The notes beneath the pieces are model-generated. The model was not told the DNA's origin. It made no database searches and saw nothing but the letters and a program-made list of their open reading frames with translations. This document shows, piece after piece, positions 3,708-5,795 of a DNA stretch of 5,795 nucleotides. The first letter of the stretch is position 1. Every line of letters begins with the position of its first letter. The position numbers were made by a program, and so were the translations under genes. This DNA is from Bacteroidota bacterium. GTDB taxonomy: Bacteria; Bacteroidota; Kryptoniia; Kryptoniales; JAKASW01. The DNA lies in the NCBI GenBank assembly GCA_021785235.1, contig JAJYGB010000505.1, positions 1 through 5,795 of the forward strand, given 5' to 3'.

Positions 3708-5795
3708 ATGTTTGACGGAATGAAAAAGCTCCTCAAGAAACACTCCCTCCACCTCGGCATGATGCTGCTTCTATTCTTTGTCGCAGTCGAGATCGCCGGC
3801 TACCTGCAGATCGGCGGTGGAGCTGCGAACTCGGCATCGTCTGCCGGACAAAAGCTCATGATCGGCTTGTTCGGAAGCATTGTTGTCATTGTCTTCCTCG
3901 GGGTCTATCTCCAGATGACTCTGTACGGTCCCGTGAAGTTTCTATCGAGCGAAGTTAAGCGGATGGCGGAAAGGGATTTCATTTCGTTGTCTACCGCTTT
4001 AACAGAGATGGCGCAGGGGAATCTTACCTCGAACATCAAACTGGAAGCGGGTGCCATCAGTACATCGGTGAACGGGCAAGTCGGCGAAATGGTGCGTGGA
4101 TTGAATTCAATCATCGGGCATCTCAATGAGGCGAGCAAGGAATTCAACTCGGCCACCGATAAGCCGTGCCAGCGATTCATCTATGTCGGGGCGGACTCTT
4201 ATCTGGAGGGACAGGCATGCGGCGAGGCGATGGGGAAGGCGCTCAACGGCAAAGGGAAGGTCGTTATCCTTCTGGAGAAGTTCAACATCATTGGACACGA
4301 TATGAGGAGAAAAGGGTTTCAGAACGTTTTGCGGGAGAAGTATCCAGCCGTCTCCGTTCTGGATATCGTGGAGACGAATCTGAACTTCGAGATCACGTAC
4401 ACAGAGACGCAGTCGTTGTTGAAAAAGCATCAGGACCTCGCAGGAGTGTATGTGACATACGGCGGCGCTGCCGCCGCGAAGGCCGTCGCGGAGTTGGGCA
4501 AATCCGGAGCAGTCAAGGTGGTCTGCCACGATCTCGGCGACCAGACGATGGAGTACGTGAAGCAGGGTGTAATTACCGCCACCCTTTCACAGGACGTTTT
4601 CGCGCAGGGACACGATCCCGTAATCGGGCTGTTCAACAACATAGTATCGAACTGGCAGCCGCAGCAGACGAGGCTGCTTACAAGCATGGATGTAGTGACG
4701 CCGCAGAATTATTCGCAGTACTGGCAGCCGGGCAAAGGAGTCATCGAGACCGAGGCTATGGCAGCAAGGCGGCTCAGGCCCATGAAGAAGGCGGACAGGA
4801 CAATTCGAATCGTCGTCCTCGGACGGGACGGGGATGTTTTCTGGAGCTTCTTCAGGGCGGGCGTGGATGCGGCGAGGATAGAGCTAAGAAATTTCAACGC
4901 CGTCGTCGACTGGGTTGTTCCGAAAGGGCAGTTTGTTAACGGTATTATCAACGTCAGCGCGGAAATCTACGGCCCGGCCATCGAAGAATCCATTTCGAAG
5001 AAATATGATGCCATCAGCGTGGGGGTATTTGACAAGAATCTGGTTCCGTATATCAACAAAGCCGTCGACAAAGGCATCGTCGTCGCCACCTTCAACAGTG
5101 AGCCCCTGAGCCTTCGTGGAATATTCGGCTCATTGGTCAGGAGATCGAAGCGGCTGTTGAGTCTCAGCCACGATTTGGCAAACACTGCGAAGCAGTCCGT
5201 CGAAGTATCGAGCTACAATTCAGGGACGATTCAGCAAATGGCGAAGAGCCTGAACGACGAGGCGATGTCCGTCAGCAACGCGAACGCCAACATGGAACAG
5301 ATCGCAGCTGCCATCGACACGATAGCGAGGGATTCTCACGACCAGAGACTGGCGATCGAGGATGTCTCTGCATCCGCGGATGAAATATCGCGGGCCGTCG
5401 ATTCTGCCAGCTCGAGCGCGAATACGGTCGTCACCGCCTCGTCTGAGGCCATCAACATTTCGAAGTTGGGTGCCGCCGCAGTGATGCAAAACCTGGAACA
5501 GATGAAGAAAATCGAGGAGACGGTTGCGGCATTTGCCTCGAAAATCGAGGGTATGGCGAAACAGTCCGAGCAGATCGAGGGGATAATCGAAAACATAGAA
5601 CAGATCGCCGAACAGACTAACCTCCTGGCGCTTAACGCCGCGATCGAAGCGGCGAGAGCCGGTGAGCACGGGCGGGGATTCGCGGTCGTGGCCGATGAAG
5701 TAAGAAGCCTTGCCGAACGCTCCGCAGCGGCTACGAAAGAGACTTCCGGGTTGATCAACAGGGTTCAGGATGACATTGAAGACGCCAGCAAATCG
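3708..5795 (+). CDS. Chemoreceptor with internal, lobe-swapped binding-protein sensor, 3' end cut off
   Basis: 696 codons are open to the right edge. In order: a basic N-terminus (KKLLKKH, 6-12); TM1 about 14-35; a 14-residue outside loop without charge until K49; TM2 about 50-72; a divergent HAMP-like stretch (75-145, with [11 protein letters not shown] at 100-110 and [14 protein letters not shown] at 126-139); a type-1 periplasmic-binding-protein sensor (153-466) with C-terminal lobe before N-terminal lobe; and a chemoreceptor signalling helix (471-696) ending around the kinase-control tip ([17 protein letters not shown] at 636-652, then [18 protein letters not shown]). Charges predict that everything after TM2 is cytoplasmic, so the protein should sense an internal ligand, probably sugar-like, and control CheA through CheW. 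The start is ATG 3708; an in-frame TAA at 3702 prevents extension, and the Shine-Dalgarno is poor. The gene follows a sigma-28 promoter. The returning signalling helix lies outside the window. The chemoreceptor call is secure; the permutation is inferred from motif order. Confidence 0.93.
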   Translation, partial: MFDGMKKLLKKHSLHLGMMLLLFFVAVEIAGYLQIGGGAANSASSAGQKLMIGLFGSIVVIVFLGVYLQMTLYGPVKFLSSEVKRMAERDFISLSTALTEMAQGNLTSNIKLEAGAISTSVNGQVGEMVRGLNSIIGHLNEASKEFNSATDKPCQRFIYVGADSYLEGQACGEAMGKALNGKGKVVILLEKFNIIGHDMRRKGFQNVLREKYPAVSVLDIVETNLNFEITYTETQSLLKKHQDLAGVYVTYGGAAAAKAVAELGKSGAVKVVCHDLGDQTMEYVKQGVITATLSQDVFAQGHDPVIGLFNNIVSNWQPQQTRLLTSMDVVTPQNYSQYWQPGKGVIETEAMAARRLRPMKKADRTIRIVVLGRDGDVFWSFFRAGVDAARIELRNFNAVVDWVVPKGQFVNGIINVSAEIYGPAIEESISKKYDAISVGVFDKNLVPYINKAVDKGIVVATFNSEPLSLRGIFGSLVRRSKRLLSLSHDLANTAKQSVEVSSYNSGTIQQMAKSLNDEAMSVSNANANMEQIAAAIDTIARDSHDQRLAIEDVSASADEISRAVDSASSSANTVVTASSEAINISKLGAAAVMQNLEQMKKIEETVAAFASKIEGMAKQSEQIEGIIENIEQIAEQTNLLALNAAIEAARAGEHGRGFAVVADEVRSLAERSAAATKETSGLINRVQDDIEDASKS
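4164..5105 (+). other. Circularly permuted type-1 binding-protein domain
   Basis: Residues 153-345 match the second half of RbsB-like proteins from the hinge onward: [19 protein letters not shown] (157-175), GKGKVVIL (181-188), RRKGF (200-204), a hinge strand near D275 (VVCHDLGD), [11 protein letters not shown] (291-301), and the typical family ending [11 protein letters not shown] (329-339). After a linker of about 24 residues, 364-466 match the first half: [14 protein letters not shown] (366-379), GVDAAR (385-390), a [10 protein letters not shown] strand, and [11 protein letters not shown] (455-465), which normally leads into the segment found here at 153. By comparison with ribose-binding residues of RbsB, D275, Q295, an arginine at 200/201 and aromatics F378/W379 are kept, while the N190 equivalent is Y251, so the ligand is probably not ribose. 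Confidence 0.75.

Noticed and set aside
4166..4939. Long plus-strand open frame of 257 codons inside the chemoreceptor gene
   Set aside because: It is in another frame than the chemoreceptor, is very rich in Arg/Gly, matches no family, and the real frame through the same DNA encodes clear binding-protein motifs.
4797..5105. Second, truncated binding-protein domain in tandem with a first one
   Set aside because: The upstream segment lacks an N-terminal lobe and this one lacks a C-terminal lobe; the halves are complementary and join at the same hinge point, which favours one permuted domain. Kept as the main alternative.
3708..5795. Frameshift or pseudogene explanation for the swapped sensor lobes
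   Set aside because: The frame is uninterrupted for 696 codons and both lobes and the signalling tip are well conserved, so decay is unlikely.

Overview
The window holds five protein-coding genes, two of them cut by the window edges, on mid-GC DNA. It looks like the chromosome of a motile, Gram-negative-type bacterium. The grounds are a chemoreceptor behind a sigma-28-type (FliA-like) flagellar promoter, a cyclopropane fatty acid synthase, an exported small protein and clear Shine-Dalgarno sites on two genes. I cannot name the phylum from sequence alone. No tRNA, rRNA, CRISPR array, insertion sequence or phage gene was seen.

Layout. Positions 2-853 (+) are the C-terminal three quarters of a cyclopropane-fatty-acyl-phospholipid synthase (cfa), with all its catalytic residues. 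It converges, across about 245 bp without a gene, on a minus-strand group of three genes: a phosphinothricin-acetyltransferase-like GNAT enzyme (3382-2900), a secreted PPC/DUF296-domain protein 29 bp behind it (2870-2325), and, after a 251-bp gap, a ferritin-like/VIT1 fusion membrane protein for iron or manganese handling (2073-1099). A 325-bp divergent intergenic region rich in short repeats separates this group from the last gene, which runs off the right edge (3708-5795, +).

The last gene is the most unusual one. It encodes a chemoreceptor-like protein with two closely spaced membrane segments, almost no periplasmic part and a HAMP-like stretch. A complete type-1 periplasmic-binding-protein (RbsB/LacI-like) sensor follows, but its two lobes are in swapped order, C-terminal lobe first and N-terminal lobe second. 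After it comes a canonical chemoreceptor signalling helix with the kinase-control tip. The simplest reading is a circularly permuted binding protein spliced at its hinge into the signalling helix and placed in the cytoplasm. The promoter upstream matches the sigma-28 consensus at 13 of 16 positions, which ties the gene to the flagellar/chemotaxis regulon.

The other genes share no obvious pathway. Cfa remodels membrane lipids, the ferritin-VIT fusion would protect against metal overload, and the GNAT enzyme probably acetylates a small amine. Any link to stress survival is only an inference.
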